Shown here in pieces: positions 11,387 to 23,389 of a stretch of 64,000 bases of DNA (position 1 is its first letter; every line of letters starts with the position of its first letter). Origin of the DNA: Asterias amurensis (taxonomy: Eukaryota; Echinodermata; Asteroidea; Forcipulatida; Asteriidae); the NCBI RefSeq assembly GCF_032118995.1, contig NC_092649.1, positions 16,557,332-16,621,331 of the forward strand, written 5' to 3'. The position numbers were made by a program, and so were the translations under genes. Under the pieces are notes generated by a model. It was not told the origin of the DNA. It did not search any database and saw only the letters and a list, made by a program, of their open reading frames with translations.

Positions 11387-13284
11387 TTAATGTTGAATCT
11401 TCCCAACCATATTCATTCCATAGAGAGCACATTCTAAAGCCCAAATTACCCACTCCAAAAGCAAAAAGCGCAATCCAAAAGCAATGTCCCTTTAAAGGCA
11501 GTGGACACTATTGGTAATTACTCAAAGTAATTAATAGCATAACACCCTAACTTGGTAATGAGTAATGGGGAGAGGTTGATAGTATAGAACATTATGAGAA
11601 ACGGTTCCCTCTGAAGTGACGTAGTTTTCGAGAAGTTTTTCACAAATTTGATTTTGAGACCTCAAAAATAGAATTTTGAGGTCTCAAAATCAAACAACTG
11701 AAAGCAAATTCGTGTCACAAGGGTGTTTTTTCTTTCATAATTATCTCTCAACTTCTACGACCAATTGAGATACATCAAGTGAGAAGACTGGTCATTGACA
11801 ATTACCAATAGTGTCCAGTGTCTTTAAGTGTAAGGTAATTCAACATTTGCCAATACACCAAGTGAGAAGACTAGTCTTTGACCAATAATGTCCATTGCCT
11901 TTAAAAGTAGTGTATATTTATTTACAGTGGTTTATCATCAAAAGTATGTGGTCTTCCTTTTACTCTGTAAACTTAAATGGTCCGCCATGGTGTTAGTTCA
12001 AGAGTGTAAAAGGAAAAACAAAATGTCCATGTATTTTTGTGTGCATCGTCATTTTTAATTTTGCTGCTTCGCTCAAAAGCATTTGTGAATTGCATTTAGC
12101 AAACGTTGAAGCAAATATTTGAGTGACATGAAAACTGATGATGGTAATGTCTCTAAAGGCACTGGACCCTATTGGTAAATGTCAAAGACCAGTCGTCTCA
12201 CTTGGTGCATAAAGTAACAAACCTGTGAAAATTTGAGTTCAATTGGTCGTAAAAGTTGCAAGAGAATAATGGAAGAAAAAAAGTGCCCTTGTTGCACAAT
12301 TTGTGTGCTTTCAGATGCTTGATTTCGCCCTCAAAATCAAACTCAAATATTCCAGTGAGAAATTACATCTTTCTCAAACACTACTTTCTTTCAGCAGGAG
12401 CTGTTTCTCACAATGCTTTGTACTATCAAACAGCTCTCCATACTCATAACTAAGTAAGGCTTTATGCTAATAATTACTTTGAGTAATTACTTACAGTGTC
12501 CAGTGCCTTTATAGAGACATTACCAACATGAACTAATTTTGACCCAACATTAAATAACTTACTATTAAACTGTGTTGGAAGATCGATCCAAGTTTACTTT
12601 CGGCCATCAATGCCTGCTCTCTCCCACCACCATCCTGCGTATACTTGCGTCCATGGCCGCCTCATCCTCAAATTGCTATGTTAGCCATCTCTATAGTGGA
12701 GTCACACACCCTCACTTGTTCTCTTTCAGTCTCATCCAACGAGGAGGCAATCCATTGCCAGCTTTCTCATGAATTCAGGAGTTATAAACTAGAAGATGTT
12801 ATCAAAGTACTGCAGAAATCAAAGTTAAAAACAAAACAAAATCATAAGTAAACAAAAACTGAAAAGTTTTCCAAAATACTAAGAAGTAGTATACAACTCA
12901 TGAATTGAAAGATGGAATGTTCTATTCAACGATGCGGAGACGAGTTGAATGGAACATTCCATCTTTAAATGAATGAAAGTATTTGCATTATTGCACAACG
13001 AAAAACATTCATTACTTGTTTTACATAACATCCAAGTAGACCATTGTCATTTTGATTGAAGAACACAACACTCAAAACAAATAAAGCTAAGGCCTACAAT
13101 TTCTAATTGTGACATAACAACCATTTCTTTTGGTTCAGCCTGTTGGATTCAACCAACAGCTTGTGCGTTCTTACAGCTTTTTTGTAATTCGCCGGCCTCG
13201 CCGAAAAAGGCAAACTGTGATAGTTCAAGGGGGTCAAAGGAAAACCAGTCAATTTTCAGGTATAATTGTGTGGCTCACCATTTT
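11387..13284 (+). repeat. Satellite unit 7 (T-type)
   Basis: It has T at the diagnostic site and GTAAGG. Its tail variants (GTAATTCGCC, GTTCAAGG) match unit 6, as expected from local unequal exchange or conversion. Confidence 0.95.
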
Positions 13285-15182
13285 TTAATGTTGAATCTTC
13301 CCAACCATATTCATTCCATAGAGAGCACATTCTAAAGCCCAAATTACCCACTCCAAAAGCAAAAAGCGCAATCCAAAAGCAATGTCCCTTTAAAGGCAGT
13401 GGACACTATTGGTAATTACTCAAAGTAATTAATAGCATAACACCCTAACTTGGTAATGAGTAATGGGGAGAGGTTGATAGTATAGAACATTATGAGAAAC
13501 GGTTCCCTCTGAAGTGACGTAGTTTTCGAGAAGTTTTTCACAAATTTGATTTTGAGACCTCAAAAATAGAATTTTGAGGTCTCAAAATCAAACAACTGAA
13601 AGCAAATTCGTGTCACAAGGGTGTTTTTTCTTTCATAATTATCTCTCAACTTCTACGACCAATTGAGATACATCAAGTGAGAAGACTGGTCATTGACAAT
13701 TACCAATAGTGTCCAGTGTCTTTAAGTGTAAGGTAATTCAACATTTGCCAATACACCAAGTGAGAAGACTAGTCTTTGACCAATAATGTCCATTGCCTTT
13801 AAAAGTAGTGTATATTTATTTACAGTGGTTTATCATCAAAAGTATGTGGTCTTCCTTTTACTCTGTAAACTTAAATGGTCCGCCATGGTGTTAGTTCAAG
13901 AGTGTAAAAGGAAAAACAAAATGTCCATGTATTTTTGTGTGCATCGTCATTTTTAATTTTGCTGCTTCGCTCAAAAGCATTTGTGAATTGCATTTAGCAA
14001 ACGTTGAAGCAAATATTTGAGTGACATGAAAACTGATGATGGTAATGTCTCTAAAGGCACTGGACCCTATTGGTAAATGTCAAAGACCAGTCGTCTCACT
14101 TGGTGCATAAAGTAACAAACCTGTGAAAATTTGAGTTCAATTGGTCGTAAAAGTTGCAAGAGAATAATGGAAGAAAAAAAGTGCCCTTGTTGCACAATTT
14201 GTGTGCTTTCAGATGCTTGATTTCGCCCTCAAAATCAAACTCAAATATTCCAGTGAGAAATTACATCTTTCTCAAACACTACTTTCTTTCAGCAGGAGCT
14301 GTTTCTCACAATGCTTTGTACTATCAAACAGCTCTCCATACTCATAACTAAGTAAGGCTTTATGCTAATAATTACTTTGAGTAATTACTTACAGTGTCCA
14401 GTGCCTTTATAGAGACATTACCAACATGAACTAATTTTGACCCAACATTAAATAACTTACTATTAAACTGTGTTGGAAGATCGATCCAAGTTTACTTTCG
14501 GCCATCAATGCCTGCTCTCTCCCACCACCATCCTGCATATACTTGCGTCCATGGCCGCCTCATCCTCAAATTGCTATGTTAGCCATCTCTATAGTGGAGT
14601 CACACACCCTCACTTGTTCTCTTTCAGTCTCATCCAACGAGGAGGCAATCCATTGCCAGCTTTCTCATGAATTCAGGAGTTATAAACTAGAAGATGTTAT
14701 CAAAGTACTGCAGAAATCAAAGTTAAAAACAAAACAAAATCATAAGTAAACAAAAACTGAAAAGTTTTCCAAAATACTAAGAAGTAGTATACAACTCATG
14801 AATTGAAAGATGGAATGTTCTATTCAACGATGCGGAGACGAGTTGAATGGAACATTCCATCTTTAAATGAATGAAAGTATTTGCATTATTGCACAACGAA
14901 AAACATTCATTACTTGTTTTACATAACATCCAAGTAGACCATTGTCATTTTGATTGAAGAACACAACACTCAAAACAAATAAAGCTAAGGCCTACAATTT
15001 CTAATTGTGACATAACAACCATTTCTTTTGGTTCAGCCTGTTGGATTCAACCAACAGCTTGTGCGTTCTTACAGCTTTTTTGTGATTCGCCGGCCTCGCC
15101 GAAAAAGGCAAACTGTGATAGTTTAAGGGGGTCAAAGGAAAACCAGTCAATTTTCAGGTATAATTGTGTGGCTCACCATTTT
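13285..15182 (+). repeat. Satellite unit 8 (T-type)
   Basis: It has T at the diagnostic site, so it breaks the T/G alternation with unit 7. A private change gives CTGCATATACTTG near 14535 instead of CTGCGTATACTTG. Confidence 0.95.
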
Positions 15183-17079
15183 TTAATGTTGAATCTTCCC
15201 AACCATATTCATTCCATAGAGAGCACATTCTAAAGCCCAAATTACCCACTCCAAAAGCAAAAAGCGCAATCCAAAAGCAATGTCCCTTTAAAGGCAGTGG
15301 ACACTATTGGTAATTACTCAAAGTAATTAATAGCATAACACCCTAACTTGGTAATGAGTAATGGGGAGAGGTTGATAGTATAGAACATTATGAGAAACGG
15401 TTCCCTCTGAAGTGACGTAGTTTTCGAGAAGTTTTTCACAAATTTGATTTTGAGACCTCAAAAATAGAATTTTGAGGTCTCAAAATCAAACAACTGAAAG
15501 CAAATTCGTGTCACAAGGGTGTTTTTTCTTTCATAATTATCTCTCAACTTCTACGACCAATTGAGATACATCAAGTGAGAAGACTGGTCATTGACAATTA
15601 CCAATAGTGTCCAGTGTCTTTAAGTGTAAGGTAATTCAACATTTGCCAATACACCAAGTGAGAAGACTAGTCTTTGACCAATAATATCCATTGCCTTTAA
15701 AAGTAGTGTATATTTATTTACAGTGGTTTATCATCAAAAGTATGTGGTCTTCCTTTTACTCTGTAAACTTAAATGGTCCGCCATGGTGTTAGTTCAAGAG
15801 TGTAAAAGGAAAAACAAAATGTCCATGTATTTTGGTGTGCATCGTCATTTTTAATTTTGCTGCTTCGCTCAAAAGCATTTGTGAATTGCATTTAGCAAAC
15901 GTTGAAGCAAATATTTGAGTGACATGAAAACTGATGATGGTAATGTCTCTAAAGGCACTGGACCCTATTGGTAAATGTCAAAGACCAGTCGTCTCACTTG
16001 GTGCATAAAGTAACAAACCTGTGAAAATTTGAGTTCAATTGGTCGTAAAAGTTGCAAGAGAATAATGGAAGAAAAAAGTGCCCTTGTTGCACAATTTGTG
16101 TGCTTTCAGATGCTTGATTTCGCCCTCAAAATCAAACTCAAATATTCCAGTGAGAAATTACATCTTTCTCAAACACTACTTTCTTTCAGCAGGAGCTGTT
16201 TCTCACAATGCTTTGTACTATCAAACAGCTCTCCATACTCATAACTAAGTAAGGCTTTATGCTAATAATTACTTTGAGTAATTACTTACAGTGTCCAGTG
16301 CCTTTATAGAGACATTACCAACATGAACTAATTTTGACCCAACATTAAATAACTTACTATTAAACTGTGTTGGAAGATCGATCCAAGTTTACTTTCGGCC
16401 ATCAATGCCTGCTCTCTCCCACCACCATCCTGCGTATACTTGCGTCCATGGCCGCCTCATCCTCAAATTGCTATGTTAGCCATCTCTATAGTGGAGTCAC
16501 ACACCCTCACTTGTTCTCTTTCAGTCTCATCCAACGAGGAGGCAATCCATTGCCAGCTTTCTCATGAATTCAGGAGTTATAAACTAGAAGATGTTATCAA
16601 AGTACTGCAGAAATCAAAGTTAAAAACAAAACAAAATCATAAGTAAACAAAAACTGAAAAGTTTTCCAAAATACTAAGAAGTAGTATACAACTCATGAAT
16701 TGAAAGATGGAATGTTCTATTCAACGATGCGGAGACGAGTTGAATGGAACATTCCATCTTTAAATGAATAAAAGTATTTGCATTATTGCACGAACGAAAA
16801 ACATTCATTACTTGTTCTACATAACATCCAAGTAGACCTTTGTCATTTTGATGAAGAACACAACATTCAAAACAAATAAAGCAAAGGCCTACAATTTCTA
16901 ATTGTGACATAACAACCATTTCTTTTGGTTCGGCCTGTTGGATTCAACCAACAGCTTGTGCGTTCTTACAGCTTTTTTGTGATTCACCCGCCTCGCCGAA
17001 AAAGGCAAACTGTGATAGTTCAAGGGGGTCGAAAGAAAACCAGTAAATTTTCAGGTATATTTGTGTGGCTCACCATTTT
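15183..17079 (+). repeat. Satellite unit 9 (G-type, array edge)
   Basis: It has G at the diagnostic site, a private AATAATATCC near 15684, and one fewer A in the GGAAGAAAAAAG tract near 16068. From ~16770 it carries variants otherwise seen in the right-hand domain (GCACGAACGAAAAAC, TTCGGCCTG, AGTAAATTTT), so it is the boundary copy between the homogenised array and the older diverged units. Confidence 0.93.
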
Positions 17080-17184
17080 CTAATGTTGAATCTTCACAAC
17101 CATATTCATTCCATAGAGAGCACATTGTAAAGCCCAAATTACCCACTCCAAAAGCAAAAAGTGCAATCCAAAAGCAATGTCCCT

Positions 17185-17519
17185 TTAAAGGCAGTGGACA
17201 CTATTGGTAATTACTCAAAGTAATTAATAGCATAACACCCTAACTTGGTATTGAGTAATGGGGAGAGGTTGATAGTATAGAACATTGTGAGAAATGGTTC
17301 CCTCTGAAGTGACGTTGTTTTCGAGAAGTTTTTCAAAAGTTTGATTTTGAGACCTCAAAAATAGAATTTTAGGTCTCGAAATCAAACAACTGAAAGCAAA
17401 TTTGTGTCACAAGGGTGTTTTTTCTTTCATAATTATCTCTCAACTTCTACAACCAATTGAGATACATCAAGTGAGAAGACTGGTCATTGACAATTACCAA
17501 TAGTGTCCAGTGTCTCTAA
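17185..17519 (+). mobile_element. Family-1 MITE in L1, first copy
   Basis: The left TTAA (17185-17188) is followed by AGGCAGTGGACACTATTGG. The right end reads GTCCAGTGTCTCTAAG, so the right TTAA has mutated to CTAA. Orthologous in position to 106-441 of unit 1. Confidence 0.8.
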
Positions 17520-17747
17520 GTGTAAGGTAATTCAACATTTGCCCATTTGGGCAACAAAAGCGTTTGTTATGATGTGAATCTGGGTGGAACATGTTCTAAG
17601 AAGTAGGGCTACAAACTATTTACACTAATGTGCTCAAATCTGTGTGGATTTCTTTTTACCTTGTGAACTAATGGTCTGCAAAAATTGTTCTTCAAAACTA
17701 AAAAAAGGTTACCACACAGATTCTTGGTATATTTGTGTGGTTTATTA

Positions 17748-17803
17748 ATAGTGCTTGCTAGGAAATTAGAAATTAAAATCTCTAGTTTCCTAGCAAGCAC
17801 TAT
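17748..17803 (+). repeat. 56-bp hairpin, long-unit specific
   Basis: ATAGTGCTTGCTAGGAAA is followed by a 20-nt middle and its perfect 18-bp complement; the stem extends inward through TAGA/TCTA to about 23 bp. Identical copies occur at 49584-49639 and 53203-53258 in the other two long units. Short units lack it. Confidence 0.85.
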
Positions 17804-17845
17804 CTAAAGCCCAAACGCCCCTTCCAAATGCAATGCGTCTTTGAG

Positions 17846-18190
17846 CTATCCACATTGCTTTTAGAATTGGCACTTTGGGCTATGAAGCGTTTGTTTTAAC
17901 AGCAATCTGGTTGGACGTTTCAATGTCATGTAAGATTATTGACACTAATGTGCCTCAAAACTATGAGGTTTTCCTTTTACATTGTGAACTTTAAAGGTGG
18001 TGTCCCATATTTGGCTCAACAAAATGCCACTGTCGGACCATGTTAGTTCACAAAGTCAATGTAAAAACCACACATTTTGGAGTGAACCATTTTAATCTAC
18101 TTTTAAAGGATCTTTCCAACAATAGTCATCGCAAAACAACTGCGTGTTGCCCAAAGCCCACAATCCAAATGTAATGTGCCTCTTAAAGCA
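17846..18190 (+). mobile_element. Family-2 fold-back element in L1
   Basis: The left arm contains ACATTGCTTTTAGAATTGG, TTTGGGCTATGAAGCG and GGTTTTCCTTTTACATTGTG. The right arm has the complements of these in reverse order (CACAAAGTCAATGTAAAAACC, TTGCCCAAAGCCC, AATCCAAATGTAATG). Related arms recur near 18,230-18,530, 48,312-48,510, 49,690-50,060 and 53,300-53,700. No open frame. Confidence 0.6.
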
Positions 18191-18533
18191 TGTGGTAATT
18201 CAACTTAACTTTGTCAAAACCTTCTTAAAGAGACGCATTGATTTTAGATTGGGTGATTTGGGCTTTGAAAGTGTTGAAATTACATAAATCTTGTAGGAAA
18301 CATAATCTAAAAGTAGTGCCTCAAAACTGTGTGAATTTCCTCTTACTTTGTGAACTAAAGTAGTTTACAATTTTGTGGTGTCCACAAATTGTCTCAACAA
18401 AATGCAAAACTGTAGAACTATAGTTGACAAAGTTAAAGATAAATCACACAACTTTGAGGCATCAATGAGTGAATCATTTAACAACTGCTTGTTTTAAGGC
18501 CAAAAGTGCTCATTCCAAATGCAATGTGTCTCT

Positions 18534-18886
18534 TTAAAAACAATGGACACTGTTGGTTATTCACAGTTGTTGTATCTCACCATATGCATAAAATAGCTCA
18601 ATTGGTCGTCGAAGTTGCGTGATGCATTAATAAAATGAATAACACCCTTGTCACACAAAGTTGTGTGCTTTCAGATGCTTGCCTCCGAGACCTCAAATTC
18701 TAAATCGGAGGTGCCTCGAAATCAAATTCGTGGAAAATTACTTCTTTCTCGAAAATTACGTCACTTGAGAGGGAGCTGTTTTTCACAATATTTTATACTA
18801 TCCACCTCTTCCCATTACTCGTTACAAAGTAAGGTTTTATGCTCATAATAATTTTGAGTAATTACCAACGTGTCCACTGCCTTTAA
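18534..18886 (-). mobile_element. Family-1 MITE in L1, second copy
   Basis: TTAA lies at both ends (18534-18537 and 18883-18886). Ends are AAACAATGGACACTGTTGG and GTGTCCACTGCCTTTAA. It includes the internal motif GTGTGCTTTCAGATGCTTGC. It is inverted relative to the copy at 17185. Confidence 0.82.
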
Positions 18887-18962
18887 GAGACACATTGCTT
18901 TTAGGGTTGGTGATTTGGGCTGAAACGTTTTTTAAAGACATCAATCTGGTATAAAACACAAT

Positions 18963-19337
18963 TTAAAGGCAGTGGGCACTATTGGTAATTACCCAAATAG
19001 TTGTTAGCATAAAACCTTACTTGGTAATGAGTAATGGGGAGAGATTGGTAGTAAAAAACACTTTGAGAAACGGCTTCCTCTGAAGTAACGTAGTTTTCGA
19101 GAAAGAAGTAATTTTCCACGGGTTTGATTTTGAGACCTCAGATTTAGAATTTGAGGTCTCAAAATCGAGCATCTGAAAGCACACAACTTGGTGTGACAAG
19201 GGTGTTTTTTCATAATTATCTCGCAACTTTGATGACCGATTTGGCTCAAATTGTCACAGGTTTGTTATTTTATGCATATGTTGAGATACACCAAGTGAGA
19301 AAACTAGTCTTTGACCAATAATATCCATTGCCTTTAA
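18963..19337 (+). mobile_element. Family-1 MITE in L1, third copy
   Basis: TTAA at 18963-18966 precedes AGGCAGTGGGCACTATTGG, and the right end ATCCATTGCCTTTAA closes with TTAA at 19334-19337. This is the intact version of the fragment left at 466-518 in short units. Confidence 0.82.
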
Positions 19338-20659
19338 AAGTAGTGTATATTTATTTACAGTGGTTTATCATCAAAAGTATGTGGTGTTCCTTTTATTGTG
19401 TAAACTTGAATGGTCCGCCATTTTGAGAAGTAACAAAATTTGCTTTGACAAAGTTGGTGTTAGTTCAAGAGTAAGGAAAAACAAAATGTCCATGTATTTT
19501 TGTGTGCATCGTCATTTTTAATTTTGCTGCTTCGCTCAAAAGCATTTGTGAATTGCACTTGGCAAGGTTGAAACAAATATTTGAGTGACATGAAAACTGA
19601 TGATGGAAATGTCTCTAAAGGCACTGGACCCTATTGGTAAATGTCAAAGACCAGTCGTCTCACTTGGTGCATAAAGTAACAAACCTGTGAAAGTTTGAGT
19701 TCAATTGGTCGTAAAAGTTGCAAGAGAATAATGGAAGAAAAAAGTACCCTTGTTGCACAATATGTGTGCTTTCAGATGCTTGATTTAGCCCTCAAAATCA
19801 AATTCAAATATTCCAGTGAGAAATTACATCTTTCTCAAACACTACTTTCTTTCAGCAGGAGCTGTTTCTCACAATGTTTTGTACTATCAAACAGCTCTCC
19901 ATACTCATAACTAAGTAAGGCTTTATGCTAATAATTACTTAGAGTAATTACTTACAGTGTCCAGTGCCTTTATAGAGACATTATTAACATGAACTAATTT
20001 TGACCCAACATTAAATAACTTACTATTAAACTGTGTTGGAAGATCGATCCAAGTTTACTTTCGGCCATCAACGCCTGCTCTCTCCCACCACCATTCGGCG
20101 TATACTTGCGTCCATGGCCGCCTCATCCTCAAATTGCTATGTTAGCCATCTCTATAGTGAAGTCCGCACACCCTCACTTGTTCTCTTTCAGTCTCTTCCA
20201 ATGAGGAGGCAATCCATTGCCAGCTTTCTCATGAATTCAGGAGTTATAAACTAGAAGATGTTATCAAAGTACTGCAAAAATCAAAGTAAAAAACAAAACA
20301 AAAAACAAAATCATAAGTAAACAAAAACTGAAAAGTTTTCCAAAATACTAAGAAGTAGTATACAACTCATGATTTGAAAGATGGAATGTTCTATTCAACG
20401 ATGCGGAGCCGAGTTGAATGGAACAGTCCATCTTTAAATGAATGACAGTATTTGCATTATTGCACAACGAAAAGCATTCATTACTTGTTTTACATTACAT
20501 CCAAGTAGACCATTGTCATTTTGATTGAAGAACACAACACTCAAAACAAATAAAGCTAAGGCCTACAATTTCTAAATGTGACATAACAACCATTTCTTTT
20601 GGTTCAGCCTGTTGGATTCAACCAACAGCTTGTGCGTTCTTACAGCTTTTTTTGTGATT

Positions 20660-21599
20660 TAAGCAGACGGCAAATGTATTATGTGCATTGCAGTTACACA
20701 GCTGCATTACACAAGACACGCGCACGCAGTGATGTTTTAGGCACAGTGCAATAGTTCTAATTGGTAGTATAGAAAAATGTACAGTGAATGGAATGAAACA
20801 TGCATGATGAGTGATGTAGCGTGCGACAGTACTTTCATTTGCTATTATGTGACGGACAACTCTCCAGTCAAATGGCAAGGATCTGCTTGGGGTGTTATAT
20901 AAAGAGAATTATTGGTTACCCTACCACACTATAGCTCAACAAGCTTTTCCAACCCCTGAACTTGATTATGGAAACATTCTAAACTTCCCATCTGTTCATC
21001 TTAATTCCACTGTTGACTTTGTGTATTTCACCAAATATGAAATGGTTCAATACAGACAAAATTACAATAGTTTTGGCCTTGAGCACTTTTATGTTAGTGT
21101 AGGATCAACACGTAGATATGACATTGCTGTAAATACAAACAAAATGAAAACAGATTTTACATAAACACCACCATTACCTTCTCTAAAGCTTCTTCATAGA
21201 CAAGTATGTAATTCACCTGTTCCACCAGCACTCATGCCCACATACTGATGCCCTTTTAAAAATGTGTTTGACCTTTCACTTATGATTTTGTTTTATTAAT
21301 ACTTCTTAGCAGTATTACCTGAGCATTCCAGTGTCGCTAGGCAAAGTTTGAGCAGAAAGCAAACAGTTGAAGAGGTTTTTAATCATCTCATTCTCCTATG
21401 TGTTTGTCATGCCATGTCTCTAATGTAGACCTGTAAAGGAAACAGCATTATTTTAGAACTTCAAAAGTTCCTCAGACAGGGTTTCAACATTGATAGAAAC
21501 AAAATTTTGAATTTTGGATTCACTTATACCAAGGTCATACTGCTACATACTGTATCAATTTGCAGCCTGTTCTAACATTTACATACTTACATCCACAGT
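20660..21599. other. Non-satellite sequence at the left edge of the island
   Basis: Past 20,660 the satellite stops abruptly. The stretch shows no tandem or inverted repeat that I can see and contains one open frame on the plus strand (20,892-21,164, listed separately). From 21,180 to 21,530 I see nothing assignable. Confidence 0.6.
20892..21164 (+). CDS. Unrecognised 90-codon open frame, possible exon
   Basis: The frame starts at GTG (no good ATG until TATGAAATGG in the second half) and ends at TAA 21162-21164. The product is not low-complexity and has balanced composition, for example PYHTIAQQAFPTPELDYGN and SVHLNSTVDFVYFTKYEMVQ, unlike the chance frames inside repeats. There is no membrane segment or motif that I know. 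No convincing splice acceptor just upstream. It may be an exon of a host gene or transposon, or chance. Confidence 0.25.
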   Translation: MLYKENYWLPYHTIAQQAFPTPELDYGNILNFPSVHLNSTVDFVYFTKYEMVQYRQNYNSFGLEHFYVSVGSTRRYDIAVNTNKMKTDFT

Positions 21600-23218
21600 A
21601 GGTTGTCATCAGGTGAGCAAATGACGCAGCTGCAGCCTTAACCCTGCCATTGAGCTCTGCATCTAGGGTGTTTCCAACTGCGAGAGTGGAGCCAAGGTAC
21701 TTGAACGTTTGGACGACGTCGAGTGGGCTCCGATCCAGCAGAATGTCAGGCTCCATGGGGGTTTGACCAGGAGCAGGTTGATATAGCATCTCTGTCTTCT
21801 TGATGTTGGTTTACAGCCCGAAGGCACTTGCTGATGATTGTGCAAAGCGGCACAGGATTTCTTGAATGTCAGGATGTGAGTAAGCTACCAGTGCAGTGAC
21901 TTCGGCATACAGGAGATTGAGAGACATCTCTCAAGGGTTCTTCGGTGAGAATGCAGCCGTGATAGATTTAACAGGCCACCGTCCGATCTGGTGCGGATGT
22001 ACATGCCATTGGTGAGGTCTTGACATATGTCCTTGATCACTGCTGTTAGGAAGAGAGCAAAAAGAGTAGGTGCAAGCAAAAGACTTGTTTGACTCCATGC
22101 TACACGTCAAAGGGTTAATATCTTTCGCTAGCCACCGAGACACTCGCCTTCAGGTCGGTGTGAAAAGCCTTGATGAGGGCGGTTAGCTTTGGAGGGCAAC
22201 CATACTTCTCAAGACTGCGCTGGAGTGTGTCTCTGCTGAGGAAACTGCACTGACTTTCTGGAAGCACTTCTTCACATATGCACTGCAGGCGAGATAGGAT
22301 TATTTTTGCCAGGATTTTACCAGCGATGGATAGCAGCGAGAAACCTTGATGGTTCCCACAGCTGAGCCGGGTCACCTTTACGCTTGTAGACATTAGTTAT
22401 AGTGGCGTCCTTGAAGTCTTGAAGTAGCTCACCCATCAATAAAGAGGTCCTGCAGAACAGCCTGGAGCACTGGTCCACCCTTCTTGAAGATCTCAGCGGG
22501 GACGCCATCTGCGCCAGGAGCTTTTCCTGAGCTGGTGTTCTTGATAGCTTTGGCGAGCTCATCCATGGTCGGTGGGTGGTCTAGCTCGCTGGTCTAGCTC
22601 TATTCGGTCAATCGCTTCCTCATCAGCGCGAGATGGTTGGTTGAGTATATTACAAAAACGGTCTTTCCTCCGTCGCAGTATGTCTTCTGGTTGACGTGTA
22701 CAGCTGTTCATTGTCCGGGCTAAGAACAGGATTTGTTCCGCACTGTGTCGGGCCATAGATTTCCTTTAGACAGTCATAAAAGGCCTTAGCATTGTTAGTG
22801 TCCGCAAAGCTTTGCAGCTCTTCAGCCTTTCTCAGCCACCAGTTGTTTTTCATATCCCGAGTTGCTGCTTGTACCTTTGCCTTGGCAGCTTTGCAACTTG
22901 ATGGTTATGCTACGGGTAGCTCTGCCTGACAGTACTTGTTGACGGCATGCATATTCTTACCTCACCTACTCAGGTTTGAATTCAGAGTTTTCCTTCTCCT
23001 AGATGGGCTGCCTTCCTAGGCTTACGAGCCCCATCTGCCCGGAGCAATCTGGTTTTTAGGCGCCAGAAACCCGCCATCACACCTCTGCCCACAGTTCGCA
23101 ACAGGGATCGGCACGTGAAGCCGGGCAGTAGGAGTTTGACTAGGAGAGGCTGTTGGAGACGCTGACCATCTGGGACATTTCATAGGTGTGAAGTGGCTCA
23201 GTACATGCACACATTCCC
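21600..23218 (-). pseudogene. Dead non-LTR retrotransposon (reverse transcriptase fragment)
   Basis: Reading the minus strand from 23,218 downward, a 5'-UTR-like part (about 23,218-22,930) runs directly into the region before the reverse transcriptase (NNWWLRKAEELQSFADT, ~22,850), so the endonuclease part is missing. Then follow RT-linked motifs: GKAPGADGVPAEI (~22,500), GNHQGFSLLSIAGKI (~22,340), LPESQC (~22,260), YGCPPKLTALIKAFH (~22,170), MLAPTLFALFL (~22,060) and the thumb-side FKYLGSTL (~21,690). The segments lie in different frames. Motif A is deleted between LPESQC and YGCPPK. The catalytic box, normally YADD, reads YAEV (21,898-21,909). An in-frame stop follows at ~21,815. The element is therefore inactive. 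The 3' end near 21,600 is not sharply defined. Family: of the long-known endonuclease-reverse transcriptase LINE type; the exact clade is not assigned. Confidence 0.88.
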
Positions 23219-23389
23219 GGTCAATCCTAGCCCTTAGACCCCCGGGTTAGTAGAGGGTAAGAGGGTTAGAGGGTTAAAGGGTTAGAGAGTTAGAGGGTTA
23301 AAGGGTTAGAGAGTTAGAGGGTTAGAGGGTTAGAGGTTTAGGGGTTAGGTGGTTAAGGGGTTATGGGATTATGGGATAAGAGGGTTAGA

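Larger units (their letters stand above)
1..17079 (+). repeat. Left satellite array: nine tandem ~1,898-bp units
   Basis: The anchor TTAATGTTGAATCTTCCC recurs at 1, 1899, 3797, 5693, 7591, 9489, 11387, 13285 and 15183, and a diverged version lies at 17080. Eight units are 1,896 or 1,898 bp and differ from each other by only a few substitutions; the ninth diverges in its last ~330 bp. Each unit is a mosaic: an inverted-repeat element flanked by TTAA (unit offset 106-441), the 3' end of a second one (466-518), a fold-back fragment (~519-740), an inverted member of the first family (757-1138), a non-MITE segment (~1160-1500), a 59-bp hairpin (1522-1580) and a tail with a small CpG cluster (~1800-1830). 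No long open frame is present, and the short frames recur only because the DNA recurs. The window begins inside the array. Confidence 0.97.
17080..20659 (+). repeat. Long satellite unit L1 (truncated, left edge of the island)
   Basis: It starts with the anchor CTAATGTTGAATCTTC, contains the ~1.7-kb block absent from short units (about 17,545-19,285), then re-enters short-unit sequence (19,290-20,655) and stops at TTTTTTTGTGATTT, before the CpG-rich tail. It contains three complete family-1 MITEs, a 56-bp hairpin and family-2 fold-backs. It is several percent diverged from the left array. Confidence 0.88.

Noticed and set aside
870..16646. Recurring 65-71-codon open frames in every 1.9-kb unit
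   Set aside because: They recur because the DNA recurs. Several start at TTG or GTG, frames shift when a single A is lost (unit 9), they overlap MITE ends, and the right-array versions have different stops. No sign of protein-level constraint.
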